From: an uncultured Gammaproteobacteria bacterium
GTDB lineage: Bacteria > Pseudomonadota > Gammaproteobacteria > Eutrophobiales > Eutrophobiaceae
Assembly (NCBI GenBank): GCA_943788815.1
Contig: CALSRS010000001.1
Location: 1,239,501-1,303,500 of the forward strand
Length of the DNA stretch: 64,000 bases
Reading direction: 5' to 3'
Under the pieces are notes generated by a model, which searched no databases, had not been told where the DNA came from, and saw nothing but the letters and a program-made list of their open reading frames with translations. Both the position numbers and the translations under genes were made by a program. Shown here piece after piece: positions 34,687-45,261 of this stretch. How positions within the stretch are numbered: the first letter of the stretch is position 1; each line of letters begins with the position of its first letter.

Positions 34687-36684
34687 TTAAACTCTGGCAG
34701 CAGATGCTAAAGTTGACGACGTGGTTTCACTTTTTTCTTTTTCAGATTGTTTAATTTTATATCGATAACGCTTATCACTAGCTGCGACAAAGCCACCGAT
34801 TGCCATACACAACGCACCCATCCAGATCCATATAATGAATGGCCTGAAATAAAGTCGTATACTCCAGTCTCCACCTTCTAATTCTTCGCCCAACGAGACA
34901 TAAAGATCTCTGAATAAATTTCCTCCAATACCAGCTTCAGTCATGGAAGAACCTGTGACGGGATAAAATCGTTTTTGACTTCTTAATGTCGTCAAATATT
35001 CTTCATTTCTAGTAACTTCAATCACAGCTTCTGTTGCAAAATAATTTGGCCCATCAACCTCGCCTACTGATGATAATTCAAATTCGTAACCGGACAACTC
35101 AACTTTGTCCCCTACTCCCATTCGTTTATGAGCTTCTGTACTGTATTGAGTAGTTATAGAGACACCAATGATACAAAATGCAAAACCAATATGTGCAATA
35201 CTCATGCCCATATAGGACAAGGGTAAGTTAACTATATTTTTCAACCAGTTTTGATTTGAATTCTGTGATCTTTGAAAAATACCAATAATAGTTGAAATAA
35301 TCACCCATATAGCAAGCATGATGCCGGCCATAGTCATAAATACTGTTTGTGGTGCCAACATAATGATAAGCGATGCACCTAGAAAAATACTTGCAAAAAA
35401 TGCAATTTTCAACACACCACATATTCGTTGTAGCTCGTCTGAACGCCACCTGGAAACCATTCCTAATGAAACTGTCAGCGCGACAGGCACCATTAATGGA
35501 ATAAATACGGCATTAAAGTAGGGCATACCCACAGAGAGTTTACCCATACCCAGCGCTTCTACTATCAATGGATAAATAGTGCCCAATAAAACTGCAGCTG
35601 TCGTAACTGATAATAGGACACTGTTAATAAGTAAAAAAGTCTCACGGGATACCAAAGCAAAGGAATTACTGGATTGGAATTTTGAAACCCTGAAGGCATA
35701 CAGGGTTAGTGACCCACCAATTACTATTCCCAATAGTGCCAGGATAAAGATACCCCGGGTGGGATCAGTGGCAAACGCATGGACAGAAGTAATAACCCCC
35801 GATCTTACAAGGAAGGTCCCCAGTAGACTCAAGGAGAATGCACAGATAGATAACAATACTGTCCAATTCTTAAATACATTTCTTTTTTCAGTAGCTGCTA
35901 ATGAGTGTATCAGCGCTGTACCTACCAACCAGGGCATAAATGAGGCATTTTCAACTGGATCCCAGAACCACCAGCCGCCCCAACCCAATTCATAATATGC
36001 CCACCAGCTACCCAGACCGATTCCAATCGTGAGAAACGACCAGGCAACGATGGTCCAGGGTCTGGACCACCTTGCCCAAACAATATCAAGATTTCCTCCC
36101 AAAAGTGCAGCAATGGCAAAACCGAATGCCACAGAAAATCCGACATACCCTATGTAAAGCATAGGTGGGTGAATTATCAACCCCGGATCTTGTAATAAAG
36201 GATTTAAGTCAGCTCCATCCTGGGGACCAGGGAAAAGCCGGTCAAACGGGTTAGAGGTAAACAACATAAATAACAAAAATCCAATGCTGATCATCCCCAG
36301 TACACCAATAACCCTTGCGATAAATTGATCTGGTAAGTGTCTTGAATACCTTGATACAGCAACAGTCCATAAACAAAGTATCAATGCCCAAAGTAACAAG
36401 GAACCTTCATGCGCACCCCAAACTGCTGATATACGGTACATCATGGGCAATAATGAATTGGAATTGTTTGCTACATAGGCAACGGTGAAATCATTTTGAA
36501 TAAATGACCAGACCAGGCAAGAAAATGCGATAAGCACAAGGCCAGCCTGTGTCCATGCTGCAGGTCGGGCGACAGACATCCAGGTATGATTATTTTTTGC
36601 TGCCCCATAGATGGGCGCAACCGTCTGAAGTATCGCAATACATAAGGCGAGAATAAGACAAAAATGACCTAACTCAGGAATCAT
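34687..36684 (-). CDS. ccmF: Heme lyase subunit CcmF
   Basis: CcmF is the large polytopic subunit that attaches heme to apocytochrome c. The WWD domain is seen in WGGWWFWDPVENASFMPWL near residues 233-251, along with several periplasmic histidines and about 14-15 helices. The 665-residue length matches the family. The C-terminal periplasmic loop (EAGIGGNLFRDLYVSLGEE) and a last helix followed by a charged tail complete it. The start overlaps the ccmE stop by 4 bp. Confidence 0.97.
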   Translation of the reverse strand: MIPELGHFCLILALCIAILQTVAPIYGAAKNNHTWMSVARPAAWTQAGLVLIAFSCLVWSFIQNDFTVAYVANNSNSLLPMMYRISAVWGAHEGSLLLWALILCLWTVAVSRYSRHLPDQFIARVIGVLGMISIGFLLFMLFTSNPFDRLFPGPQDGADLNPLLQDPGLIIHPPMLYIGYVGFSVAFGFAIAALLGGNLDIVWARWSRPWTIVAWSFLTIGIGLGSWWAYYELGWGGWWFWDPVENASFMPWLVGTALIHSLAATEKRNVFKNWTVLLSICAFSLSLLGTFLVRSGVITSVHAFATDPTRGIFILALLGIVIGGSLTLYAFRVSKFQSSNSFALVSRETFLLINSVLLSVTTAAVLLGTIYPLIVEALGMGKLSVGMPYFNAVFIPLMVPVALTVSLGMVSRWRSDELQRICGVLKIAFFASIFLGASLIIMLAPQTVFMTMAGIMLAIWVIISTIIGIFQRSQNSNQNWLKNIVNLPLSYMGMSIAHIGFAFCIIGVSITTQYSTEAHKRMGVGDKVELSGYEFELSSVGEVDGPNYFATEAVIEVTRNEEYLTTLRSQKRFYPVTGSSMTEAGIGGNLFRDLYVSLGEELEGGDWSIRLYFRPFIIWIWMGALCMAIGGFVAASDKRYRYKIKQSEKEKSETTSSTLASAARV

Positions 36685-37142
36685 GGAAACACCTGACTTT
36701 TGCTGCTTTTGTGTTCCACACCAGCCCGTTCCAGTGCCTCTGCGACTTCTGGAGGCATATAGTTTTCATCGTGTTTTGCGAGCACTTCATTTGCAATAAA
36801 AACACCCTCATTATTTGTAGCACCATTTGCTACTATACCCTGCCCTTCCCTGAAAAGATCAGGCAAAATACCATCATATATCACTTCGACGGTATTCATG
36901 GTGTCGGTCAGGGTAAATGACACATTTAAATTATTGGAATTTCTGACCACACTACCAGCGAGCACCAGGCCACCAACGCGAAAGTTTCTATTTGAGGGTG
37001 CCTCTCCATCGCTTATTTGGGTTGGACTATAAAAATATAGTAAATTTTCCTGAAAGGCCTTCAATGCAAGACCTGTGGCGATTCCCACACCAATCACAGT
37101 AAAGACTATCGTAAACAATATTTTTTTTCTTTTCGGATTCAT
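36681..37142 (-). CDS. ccmE: Heme chaperone CcmE
   Basis: This periplasmic heme chaperone is tethered by one N-terminal helix (ILFTIVFTVIGVGIATGLAL). H124, in ANEVLAKHDENYMPPEV, is the covalent heme ligand, and Y128 completes the HxxxY motif. The OB-fold segment FRVGGLVLAGSVVR is present. Length is 153 aa. The start overlaps the ccmD stop as ATGA. Confidence 0.97.
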   Translation of the reverse strand: MNPKRKKILFTIVFTVIGVGIATGLALKAFQENLLYFYSPTQISDGEAPSNRNFRVGGLVLAGSVVRNSNNLNVSFTLTDTMNTVEVIYDGILPDLFREGQGIVANGATNNEGVFIANEVLAKHDENYMPPEVAEALERAGVEHKSSKSQVFP

Positions 37143-37315
37143 TTTATATCTGTTTTTTTCAATTTAGAACGTTTGACCAGCTCGGCAATGAGTTTCTTTT
37201 CGCTGAATTTTGGAGAGAGATAATTTATAAGCAACACAATCAATGTCAGACCATAAGAAGACCAGACGTAAAATGCATAACCGCCCATTTGGAAAAAATT
37301 ACCTGACTGTTCCAT
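37139..37315 (-). CDS. ccmD: Heme exporter protein CcmD (58 aa)
   Basis: This short gene fits exactly between ccmC and ccmE, overlapping the ccmC stop by one base (TAATG) and ccmE by four (ATGA). The product begins MEQSGNFFQMGGYAFYVWSS, has one membrane helix (YGLTLIVLLINYL), and a basic cytoplasmic tail with KKLIAELVKR. The GGYAFYVW signature is characteristic of CcmD, which is needed to release holo-CcmE from the CcmABC complex. Confidence 0.93.
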   Translation of the reverse strand: MEQSGNFFQMGGYAFYVWSSYGLTLIVLLINYLSPKFSEKKLIAELVKRSKLKKTDIK

Positions 37316-38061
37316 TAAACTGCCACCTTATCAATTATCAGATCCTGCACCCATTTACTGTTTTTTTCCTGCTCAATAATTTCATGACGCGCCCTGATTA
37401 ATACCATCGCTGCATAATATAAATTGAAAGCAAGCGCCATGATTAACAATGGTATTAACATGTCTATATGTATCGAAGGGGTATCCAGTTTAGTAATGGT
37501 CGGTCCCTGGTGTAATGTATTCCACCACTCTACCGAGTAATGAATAATCGGGATATTGACTACCCCGACTAATGCCAGGATTGCGCCCGCACGTGCTGCC
37601 GTTCTTTTGTCATCAATAGCAGACTGCAATGCAATATACCCAAGGTAAAGAAATAGCAGAATTAATTCCGATGTTAACCTTGCGTCCCAAACCCACCAGG
37701 TACCCCACATAGGCTTGCCCCATAAGGACCCTGTCGCCAGAGCAAGAAATGTAAATGAAGCCCCTAGAGGGGCGCTGCTGCGTGCAATAGCATCGGATAC
37801 CTTGGTTTTCCAGATTAGCCCGGCACCGCCTGCAGCTGCCATCACCATGTATATAAACATCGACATCCATGCACTGGGCACGTGCACATAAATAATTCGA
37901 AAGCTCTCTCCTTGTTGGTAGTCCGCAGGTGCGTAAAACAATGCGCCGTAAACACCTGCCACAAATAGAATTGCTGCACCCCAGCCTAACCAGGGTGTTA
38001 ATCTGTTAACCAACAGATAAAAATGCATAGGTGATGCAAACTTTGTTATCCATTTCCACAT
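37315..38061 (-). CDS. ccmC: Heme exporter / heme handling protein CcmC
   Basis: CcmC is a six-helix membrane protein that loads heme onto CcmE. The WWD-type motif is WGTWWVWDARLTSELIL near the middle. The helix YVHVPSAWMSMFIYMV carries a conserved periplasmic histidine, and HYSVEWWNTLHQG holds another. Length is 248 aa. It is 2 bp downstream of ccmB. Confidence 0.97.
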   Translation of the reverse strand: MWKWITKFASPMHFYLLVNRLTPWLGWGAAILFVAGVYGALFYAPADYQQGESFRIIYVHVPSAWMSMFIYMVMAAAGGAGLIWKTKVSDAIARSSAPLGASFTFLALATGSLWGKPMWGTWWVWDARLTSELILLFLYLGYIALQSAIDDKRTAARAGAILALVGVVNIPIIHYSVEWWNTLHQGPTITKLDTPSIHIDMLIPLLIMALAFNLYYAAMVLIRARHEIIEQEKNSKWVQDLIIDKVAV

Positions 38062-38063
38062 AA

Positions 38064-38747
38064 TTATTCGCCCAATCTTATTTTTAGTGCTGAATAAACA
38101 GCTATAGGTGCCAGCGTTAAGGCCAGCACCAGTATGGCGCCAAGAAAATATAGCTCTCCATCTACTGACAGTCCTTTCATTGCATTGTTCACAGCCGAAA
38201 CTGAAAAGATCAACAATGGCATAATCAGAGGCAATATTAACAAGGCTTGCAACATACCACTACTCCTGACCCCCATAGTGAGCGCCCCTGCTATTGCGCC
38301 AATTAATGACAATATGGGCGTCCCTAATATTAATGTAAAAAACAAAGTTTTTAACGCATGTTCAGGCAAATATAGCAATGGCCCAGCCAGCAACACCATG
38401 ATCACCAGTGGAACTCCGGAAAGTATCCAGTGGGCCAATATCTTTGCGCCAACTAATAAATACCCAAAATGAGGAGATAATATCATTTGTTCAAGAGAGC
38501 CGTCTTCGTAATCCGATCGAAAAATTCCATCTATAGTCAGACTAGATGCCAATACAGCTGCAACCCACACAATTGCTGCGGATATTTGCATCAAGGCAGC
38601 CTGTTCGGGGCCTATAGCAAGGGGAAACATAGTGATAACCATGATAAAAAATACCAACGGATTGACAAGTTCGCTCTGGCTTCTCATGCCAAGGAATATA
38701 TCCCTGAATAAAATAGTTGAGAATAATTTTAATGGTGTGACGCTCAT
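38064..38747 (-). CDS. ccmB: Heme exporter membrane subunit CcmB
   Basis: This is the membrane subunit of the CcmAB ABC complex that uses ATP to free holo-CcmE. Six helices are seen, along with the family segments RDIFLGMRSQSELVNPLVFF and FRSDYEDGSLEQMILSP. The open frame reaches up to 38789 inside ccmA, but the Met at 38747 (MSVTPLKLF) gives a normal 227-residue protein starting 5 bp after the ccmA stop, with AAGGA upstream. I therefore prefer it to the longer version. Confidence 0.94.
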   Translation of the reverse strand: MSVTPLKLFSTILFRDIFLGMRSQSELVNPLVFFIMVITMFPLAIGPEQAALMQISAAIVWVAAVLASSLTIDGIFRSDYEDGSLEQMILSPHFGYLLVGAKILAHWILSGVPLVIMVLLAGPLLYLPEHALKTLFFTLILGTPILSLIGAIAGALTMGVRSSGMLQALLILPLIMPLLIFSVSAVNNAMKGLSVDGELYFLGAILVLALTLAPIAVYSALKIRLGE

Positions 38748-38752
38748 TGCTT

Positions 38753-39385
38753 TTACAAACGAATCCTTAAAATATCGATATCGCGCCATTGAATATTATC
38801 GTGAGAAGTTAACAAAATAATTCCACCTGTTTGGAGGTGCCCTTGAAAAATCTTCTTCATGTCATTTTTCCCCTGTTCATCAAGAGAGGTAAAAGGTTCA
38901 TCAAGAATCCAAAGACGTGCCTTGTTGATAGACAACCTGGCGAGTGAAAGTCGGCGTTTCTGTCCAGCAGACAGGGTATATGCATAGGTGTCTTCATAGC
39001 CTTTTAGACCATACGCTTCGAGAACTTCAGAATAATCTGTTGTGTTTACTCGATTGCCTAATGCGGATAATACTTTTAGATTTTCATTACAGGTCAATCC
39101 TGCTTTTATACCGTTTTTATGGCCCAGATAATGTAAATCACCACGGTATTCTTGCATTACAGAGTAAATATCATTCCCTCCCCATAATATTTCCCCCTCA
39201 TCTGCTTCAATCAATCCACACAGTATTTTTAATAGCGTAGTCTTGCCACTGCCATTTTCACCTTCTATCTGTAACAGCTTCCCAGGAGCCGCACATAGAT
39301 TCAGGCCATTAAAAAAAGCTTTATCGTACCTGTAACTATGTAGTCCGGTGACCTGTAAAGACGGTTGTTCATTAAGAGTAGACAT
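38753..39385 (-). CDS. ccmA: Cytochrome c biogenesis ATP-binding protein CcmA
   Basis: This is the ATPase of the CcmABCD complex. Walker A is GENGSGKTTLLKIL, the signature is YTLSAGQKRRLSLARL, and Walker B is LWILDEPFTSLD. Length is 210 aa, typical for CcmA. It is the first gene of the ccmABCDEFGHI-pdxH minus-strand operon. The 155-bp gap to the divergent DUF4404 gene presumably holds the operon promoter. Confidence 0.96.
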   Translation of the reverse strand: MSTLNEQPSLQVTGLHSYRYDKAFFNGLNLCAAPGKLLQIEGENGSGKTTLLKILCGLIEADEGEILWGGNDIYSVMQEYRGDLHYLGHKNGIKAGLTCNENLKVLSALGNRVNTTDYSEVLEAYGLKGYEDTYAYTLSAGQKRRLSLARLSINKARLWILDEPFTSLDEQGKNDMKKIFQGHLQTGGIILLTSHDNIQWRDIDILRIRL

Positions 39386-39540
39386 TTTTAGCAGATATTA
39401 CTTTATTTCAGCAAAACCCCTGTTTTATTCGTATTGATCTTATCATATTGAAGTTAATGGTTATATTTATCTCCTGCCTAATCATGCTATATTTAACCAA
39501 ATTCAATACATTATTTTGATAGAGATAATTAATAAAACAC

Positions 39541-39804
39541 ATGAGTAAAGAGACCCTACGTAAGGACCTGGAGCGACTTAGAACTGAAGTTAATCAACTC
39601 TCAAGTTCACAACCCCAATCCCAGGAGAATTTAAACTCCCTGATAACGAACCTGGAAAGTCGGATCGAAAATGAAATAAATGACGATGATGGTAATTTAG
39701 TTGATGAAATACGTGATTACATATCAAGATTTGAAGCAGAACATCCTCGTGCTACAGTCATACTCAACGATATTATGGTAACGCTAAGTAATATGGGAAT
39801 CTGA
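39541..39804 (+). CDS. DUF4404 family protein (87 aa)
   Basis: This small acidic helical protein of family DUF4404 begins KETLRKDLERLRTEVNQL and ends EAEHPRATVILNDIMVTLSNMGI. The ending is the family's most conserved part. Function is unknown. There is no signal peptide. It is divergent from ccmA and convergent with a small secreted protein gene. Confidence 0.85.
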   Translation: MSKETLRKDLERLRTEVNQLSSSQPQSQENLNSLITNLESRIENEINDDDGNLVDEIRDYISRFEAEHPRATVILNDIMVTLSNMGI

Positions 39805-39826
39805 ATAAGATTTGTATCTAATATTC

Positions 39827-40309
39827 TTACTCTTCAGAATTTGAAGACCCTGAGCCGAGCAACAAGCCTATACCCAAGCCTGCACCTATCCAGACACCTA
39901 TAGGCGCAATGTTAGACATATCTGATATCGTCCCCTTAATTTCATCCATGACACTGACCTGGTCTTCATAATCAAATTCTTCTTCATCTTCATTCTGCTT
40001 ATAGACTTTGTACATCTGGTAATAGTTGATACCTGATATATAAATTCCTTCGATACCTTCAGGCGCAAGCTTGAAATCAAAAACAGCGGGTCTATCGAGT
40101 TGTTGAATGTAGGAGATCCTGTCATATCTTGAATATGCATGGCTATCAAACCGAAAGCCATAGTTAGATTTATGCTCTGAGAAACTCGGACCGTCAAATG
40201 GAATAGATATATAAAACATTCCCTGAGGGTTAATAGCAAGATCATCTGCCATTGAGTTTGCAGATACTGTAGTTAGTATCAACATCACAACCATGTTTAA
40301 TAATCGCAT
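39827..40309 (-). CDS. Hypothetical exported protein with C-terminal glycine-rich helix (160 aa)
   Basis: I chose the ATG at 40309 because AGGGGC lies 5-6 bp before it. The longer frame to 40333 would add eight residues. A signal peptide (LLNMVVMLILTTVSANSMA) is followed by a beta-rich domain with MFYISIPFDGPS and YGFRFDSHAYSRYD. Then come an acidic linker (NEDEEEFDYED) and a Gly-rich hydrophobic helix (GVWIGAGLGIGLLLGSGSS), probably an inner-membrane or outer-membrane anchor. The family is not recognised. The gene lies directly downstream of the copper ATPase gene on the same strand. Confidence 0.65.
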   Translation of the reverse strand: MRLLNMVVMLILTTVSANSMADDLAINPQGMFYISIPFDGPSFSEHKSNYGFRFDSHAYSRYDRISYIQQLDRPAVFDFKLAPEGIEGIYISGINYYQMYKVYKQNEDEEEFDYEDQVSVMDEIKGTISDMSNIAPIGVWIGAGLGIGLLLGSGSSNSEE

Positions 40310-40359
40310 AATATGCCCCTTGAGGTGAATCACGTCTTTTATTTTATAATAAACGGTGA

Positions 40360-42822
40360 TTATAGTTCGACTTTTCTTAATCTTAAAGCATTAGCGATAA
40401 CTGAGACTGAACTGAGGCTCATCGCAGCAGCGGCAATCATTGGCGATAATAAAATGCCAAAAAAAGGAAATAATATACCTGCCGCCACAGGCACCCCCAG
40501 AGAATTATAGATAAAGGCAAAAAACAGATTCTGTCGAATATTTTTCATAGTTACTTTGCTTAATCGCAATGCGCGGACTATACCTCTTAAATCACCCTTT
40601 ATCAGGGTGACACTGGCGCTTTCTATTGCGATATCGGCGCCAGTCCCCATTGCTATACCGACATTGGCTTGTGCCAGAGCTGGAGCATCATTAATACCGT
40701 CTCCGGCCATCGCGACAATCTTGCCTGTGGATTGAAGTTGTCTAATAATTTCGGCTTTGTGTTCTGGCAAAACTTCTGAATAAACTTCATCAATATTCAA
40801 TATGGAAGCAACTCTTTGAGCAGTCCTTTTTTGATCACCTGTCAACATCACGATGTTCAAACCCTGTTTATGCAACATTTTTACTGCCTCGATTGCAGTC
40901 TCTTTCACTGGATCGGTAACACCCAGTATCCCCGAGAGCTCATTATCAATGGCCACATACATTATTGCCTTACCTGCATTTGAAAGTTCATCTACCTGGT
41001 CAGTTATACTCTCAATATTTAATGTTAAATCATCCATCAATATTTTATTGCCAATTGCAATTTTATGTCCGTCTACATTACCTGCAATCCCCTTTCCGGG
41101 TTCATAATTAAAATCAGAAACTGGAGATAATTCCAATCCCATTTCATTCGCGGCATTGACAATTGCATAACTCAAGGGATGCTCACTATTTACTTCCAGG
41201 CTTGCTGCATATTGCAACAGTGTGTTTTCATTCATATCACCCAGCGTGATGATTTTTTCCATCACTGGTTTACCTTCAGTCAAGGTCCCTGTCTTGTCTA
41301 CGACTATGGTGTCAACTTTTTCCATAATTTCCAGAGACTCTGCATTTTTTATTAATACCCCGCTGATAGCCCCTCGACCCGTCCCCACCATGATGGAAAT
41401 GGGTGTTGCCAAACCCAGTGCACATGGACATGCAATAATTAACACGGCAACAGAGTTCACCAGAGCATAGGCAAGCTTTGGCTCCGGACCCCATAGCATC
41501 CAGCATATCATTGTCAATATTGATATCGTGATGACGATGGGTACGAACCAGGCTGCGATACTATCTGCGAGACGTTGTATTGGTGCACGGCTGCGTTGCG
41601 CCTGTGATACCATCATAACTATTCTGGATAGTAAGGTATCCCTTCCCACCCGGGTTGCCTTGAATACAAAACTACCATTACCATTTATTGTTCCCCCGAT
41701 GACCGAGTCTCCAATGTGCTTACGTACTGGCACAGGTTCACCAGACATCATTGACTCATCAACACTACTGGCACCGTTTATAAGCTCACCATCTACCGGG
41801 ATCTTCTCGCCAGGCCTTACCCTTATATCATCATCGACCTGTATATCAGCAATGGGTACGTCTTTCTCAACCCCATCAGACACTACCAGTCTCGCTGTGT
41901 CTGGAGACAGGTTCAAAAGTAACTTAATCGCCTCATTCGTCCGGCTTCTTGCCTTAAGTTCTAGTACCTGACCAAGCAACACAAGAACGGTAATAATGGC
42001 AGCAGACTCAAAATACACATGGACAATTCCATCTTCCATTCGCATAGCATCTGGAAATACAGTAGGGAAAAATAAGGCTATCACGCTATATATCCATGCA
42101 ATACCTACCCCCAGAGAAATCAGGCTGAACATGTTCAGTCTTAATGTTAGAAATGACTTCCAGCCTCGCAGAAAAAATGGCCACGCACCCCAAAGTACAA
42201 CAGGGGTGGCCAGCAGAAATTGAATCAACAATAAATTGAATTGGGAAGTGACACCGCTGAATAAATCAGTCATGTCGTTGGTCATTGCAATGACCAAGAC
42301 TGGCAATGCTAATGCGATACATACCCAAAAACGGAGCATCATCTCTTTGAGTTCAGAATTATCTTCTTCCACGGGGACCGACACAGACTCCAGAGCCATT
42401 CCACAGATTGGACAATCACCGGGTTCATCCTGAATAATCTCTGGATGCATTGGACAGGTATACTCTGTCCTGTTTGCAAGGCCTTCAGGCACCACGGACT
42501 CTAGAGACATTCCACAAACGGGACAATCATCTGGCACTTCACTATGGACCTCTGGACACATTGGACAGAAATACCCGGACGAATGCGATGAAGAGATGTT
42601 TATTGATGTAGCAGCTGGAGGCTCTTTATCATTAAGATATTTTTCTGGGTTTGCAGAAAATTTGTTCAAACAACCAGCGCAACAAAAAAAATAAGATATA
42701 TCATTGTGCATATATGTATGAGGAGAGTCTTGCTTGACCTGCATCCCACAAACGGGATCTTTATTTGGGATGTCACTACTGTGGTGACAATGATGGTTTG
42801 ATGAACTACCCGCTTTTGACAC
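40360..42822 (-). CDS. copA: Copper-translocating P-type ATPase with YHS and two heavy-metal-binding domains
   Basis: This is a P1B-type ATPase exporting copper across the inner membrane. The N-terminus is a His-rich start, a YHS domain (KDPVCGMQV and [11 protein letters not shown]), and two heavy-metal-binding repeats ([20 protein letters not shown] and [20 protein letters not shown]). Eight membrane helices follow, with the CPC motif in [13 protein letters not shown], the phosphorylation site [17 protein letters not shown] and [10 protein letters not shown]. No classical HMA domain is seen. The frame starts at GTG 42831, but GTG at 42822 has GGAG 8 bp upstream and is preferred. Upstream is a 362-bp non-coding stretch. 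Confidence 0.93.
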   Translation of the reverse strand: MSKAGSSSNHHCHHSSDIPNKDPVCGMQVKQDSPHTYMHNDISYFFCCAGCLNKFSANPEKYLNDKEPPAATSINISSSHSSGYFCPMCPEVHSEVPDDCPVCGMSLESVVPEGLANRTEYTCPMHPEIIQDEPGDCPICGMALESVSVPVEEDNSELKEMMLRFWVCIALALPVLVIAMTNDMTDLFSGVTSQFNLLLIQFLLATPVVLWGAWPFFLRGWKSFLTLRLNMFSLISLGVGIAWIYSVIALFFPTVFPDAMRMEDGIVHVYFESAAIITVLVLLGQVLELKARSRTNEAIKLLLNLSPDTARLVVSDGVEKDVPIADIQVDDDIRVRPGEKIPVDGELINGASSVDESMMSGEPVPVRKHIGDSVIGGTINGNGSFVFKATRVGRDTLLSRIVMMVSQAQRSRAPIQRLADSIAAWFVPIVITISILTMICWMLWGPEPKLAYALVNSVAVLIIACPCALGLATPISIMVGTGRGAISGVLIKNAESLEIMEKVDTIVVDKTGTLTEGKPVMEKIITLGDMNENTLLQYAASLEVNSEHPLSYAIVNAANEMGLELSPVSDFNYEPGKGIAGNVDGHKIAIGNKILMDDLTLNIESITDQVDELSNAGKAIMYVAIDNELSGILGVTDPVKETAIEAVKMLHKQGLNIVMLTGDQKRTAQRVASILNIDEVYSEVLPEHKAEIIRQLQSTGKIVAMAGDGINDAPALAQANVGIAMGTGADIAIESASVTLIKGDLRGIVRALRLSKVTMKNIRQNLFFAFIYNSLGVPVAAGILFPFFGILLSPMIAAAAMSLSSVSVIANALRLRKVEL

Positions 42823-42831
42823 CCTTTTCAC

Positions 42832-43532
<701 letters not shown>

Positions 43533-43557
43533 CATTTAAACTAATAAAGATAAAATT

Positions 43558-44619
43558 ATGTTACACAATACTGACGATCTTCGAATCGAAAATATCAAAG
43601 CTGTTGCTACACCTATTGAAATTTGTGAAGAAATTGCAATTACAGACCTGGCGACAGAAACAATTCTTAATACGCGCAAAGCAATACAATCATTACTGAC
43701 GGATGTTGATGACAGATTACTTGTAATAGTTGGTCCCTGCTCTATACATGATACGAAAGCAGCCAAGGAATACGCCGCTAGATTAAAAAAATTAATTGAT
43801 AAGCATCAAGATAATTTATTAATTGTTATGCGAGTCTATTTTGAAAAGCCTCGCACCACAGTCGGTTGGAAAGGATTGATCAATGATCCTGACCTTGATG
43901 AAAGTTTTAAAATCAATAAAGGACTTAGGCTGGCAAGACAGTTACTTCTGGATTTAAATAATGATGGTATACCTGCAGGCGTGGAATTCCTGGATGTTAT
44001 TACGCCGCAATACGTAGCCGACCTGGTCAGTTGGGGGGCAATTGGCGCAAGAACAACGGAAAGCCAGGTTCACCGTGAACTTGCCTCAGGATTGTCGTGC
44101 CCGGTTGGATTTAAAAATGGCACAGATGGCACCATACAGATAGCAGTTGATGCCATTGGGGCAGCATCTGCCAGACATCACTTCTTGTCATTGAGAAAAG
44201 AAGGCAGCTCTGCAATTTTCACCACCCGAGGCAATAAAGATTGTCACATCATATTGCGCGGTGGGAAAGAACCAAATTATGACAGTAAACATATTAATCT
44301 CGCATGTGAACAACTTGATAAAGCGGGATTAGCGCAGAGAATAATGGTAGATCTCAGTCATGCAAACAGTAGCAAGCAACACAAAAACCAGATTACTGTT
44401 TCAGAGGATATTGCAAATCAATTAAGTAATGGAGAATCCAGAATTTTTGGTGTCATGATAGAAAGCCACCTCAATGAAGGACGACAGAATAATATTCCAG
44501 GGGAAGACTTACAATATGGCGTAAGTATTACCGATGCCTGCATAGGATGGGAAGATACAGAATCTGTTATAGAAAAACTTTCTACAGCAGTTAAAAACAG
44601 ACGAGACAGATCTGCCTGA
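43558..44619 (+). CDS. aroG: 3-deoxy-7-phosphoheptulonate synthase (class I DAHP synthase)
   Basis: This enzyme condenses phosphoenolpyruvate and erythrose-4-phosphate, the first step of the shikimate pathway. Motifs of the AroFGH type are LLVIVGPCSIHD, VYFEKPRTTVGWKGLINDP, WGAIGARTTESQVHRELASG and CHIILRGG. The final metal-site region is HANSSKQ with GVMIESHL. The 353-residue length is normal. Which of the feedback-sensitive forms it is (AroF, AroG or AroH) cannot be determined by eye. Confidence 0.94.
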   Translation: MLHNTDDLRIENIKAVATPIEICEEIAITDLATETILNTRKAIQSLLTDVDDRLLVIVGPCSIHDTKAAKEYAARLKKLIDKHQDNLLIVMRVYFEKPRTTVGWKGLINDPDLDESFKINKGLRLARQLLLDLNNDGIPAGVEFLDVITPQYVADLVSWGAIGARTTESQVHRELASGLSCPVGFKNGTDGTIQIAVDAIGAASARHHFLSLRKEGSSAIFTTRGNKDCHIILRGGKEPNYDSKHINLACEQLDKAGLAQRIMVDLSHANSSKQHKNQITVSEDIANQLSNGESRIFGVMIESHLNEGRQNNIPGEDLQYGVSITDACIGWEDTESVIEKLSTAVKNRRDRSA

Positions 44620-44667
44620 GTCTGGTCTATTTGACCATTTAAACTTACATTTCTCCGGGGGTGACAA

Positions 44668-45261
44668 ATGTCTGTACCTGTGAACTTGCTACACCTGGTA
44701 AGATTCAAACTCTATAAATACATTCATATTTTCACCTTCCTTTCGTGTCTTGGTCTTTGCAATCTAAGCTATGCCCAGATACCAGGTATTGATTTAGATC
44801 AGGAATCATTTGAACAACTAAAACCAAAACCGCTGAATTATTCATTGGACATCACAAATGCGACGGTAGTATATAACCAAAACGGTGAATCTGAACCTGT
44901 GATTACGGGAATAAATATTCAAAAACATGACGTAATATTTAAGACACAGACAATTGAAACCCTGATTGCACCTCAACAACAAATTGAATACATGATAAAC
45001 ATGGATGAAGGTGACGTATTACTATATTCCTGGCATATTGATGGTCAGGTATATTTTGATTTGCATGGGCATCAAGATAACGTAGATACCGAACTATGGA
45101 CACGCTATGAAGAAGGTGCAGAAAACTCAAGGCATGGCAGTATCACTGCCCCTTATACCGGAGAACATGGGTGGTTCTGGGCCAATATAGATAGCAAACC
45201 CGTTAAGCTAACCCTAAGGGTGACTGGTTATTATAAAAATATCTACCGCATCGATCTTTAA
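44668..45261 (+). CDS. Secreted protein resembling periplasmic part of metal-associated 'transmembrane anchor' proteins
   Basis: An N-terminal hydrophobic leader (YIHIFTFLSCLGLCNLSYAQ) directs export. The C-terminal domain has YMINMDEGDVLLYSWHIDGQ, VYFDLHGH and TAPYTGEHGWFWANID, ending in TLRVTGYYKNIYRIDL. This pattern (YxWxxDG, FDxHG and HGWFWxN) is what I recall from proteins annotated as transmembrane anchor proteins near metal-transport genes. The recollection is not verified here. The histidines could bind metal. The gene is convergent with znuB with no gap between stop codons, and lies 48 bp after the DAHP synthase gene. Confidence 0.6.
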   Translation: MSVPVNLLHLVRFKLYKYIHIFTFLSCLGLCNLSYAQIPGIDLDQESFEQLKPKPLNYSLDITNATVVYNQNGESEPVITGINIQKHDVIFKTQTIETLIAPQQQIEYMINMDEGDVLLYSWHIDGQVYFDLHGHQDNVDTELWTRYEEGAENSRHGSITAPYTGEHGWFWANIDSKPVKLTLRVTGYYKNIYRIDL

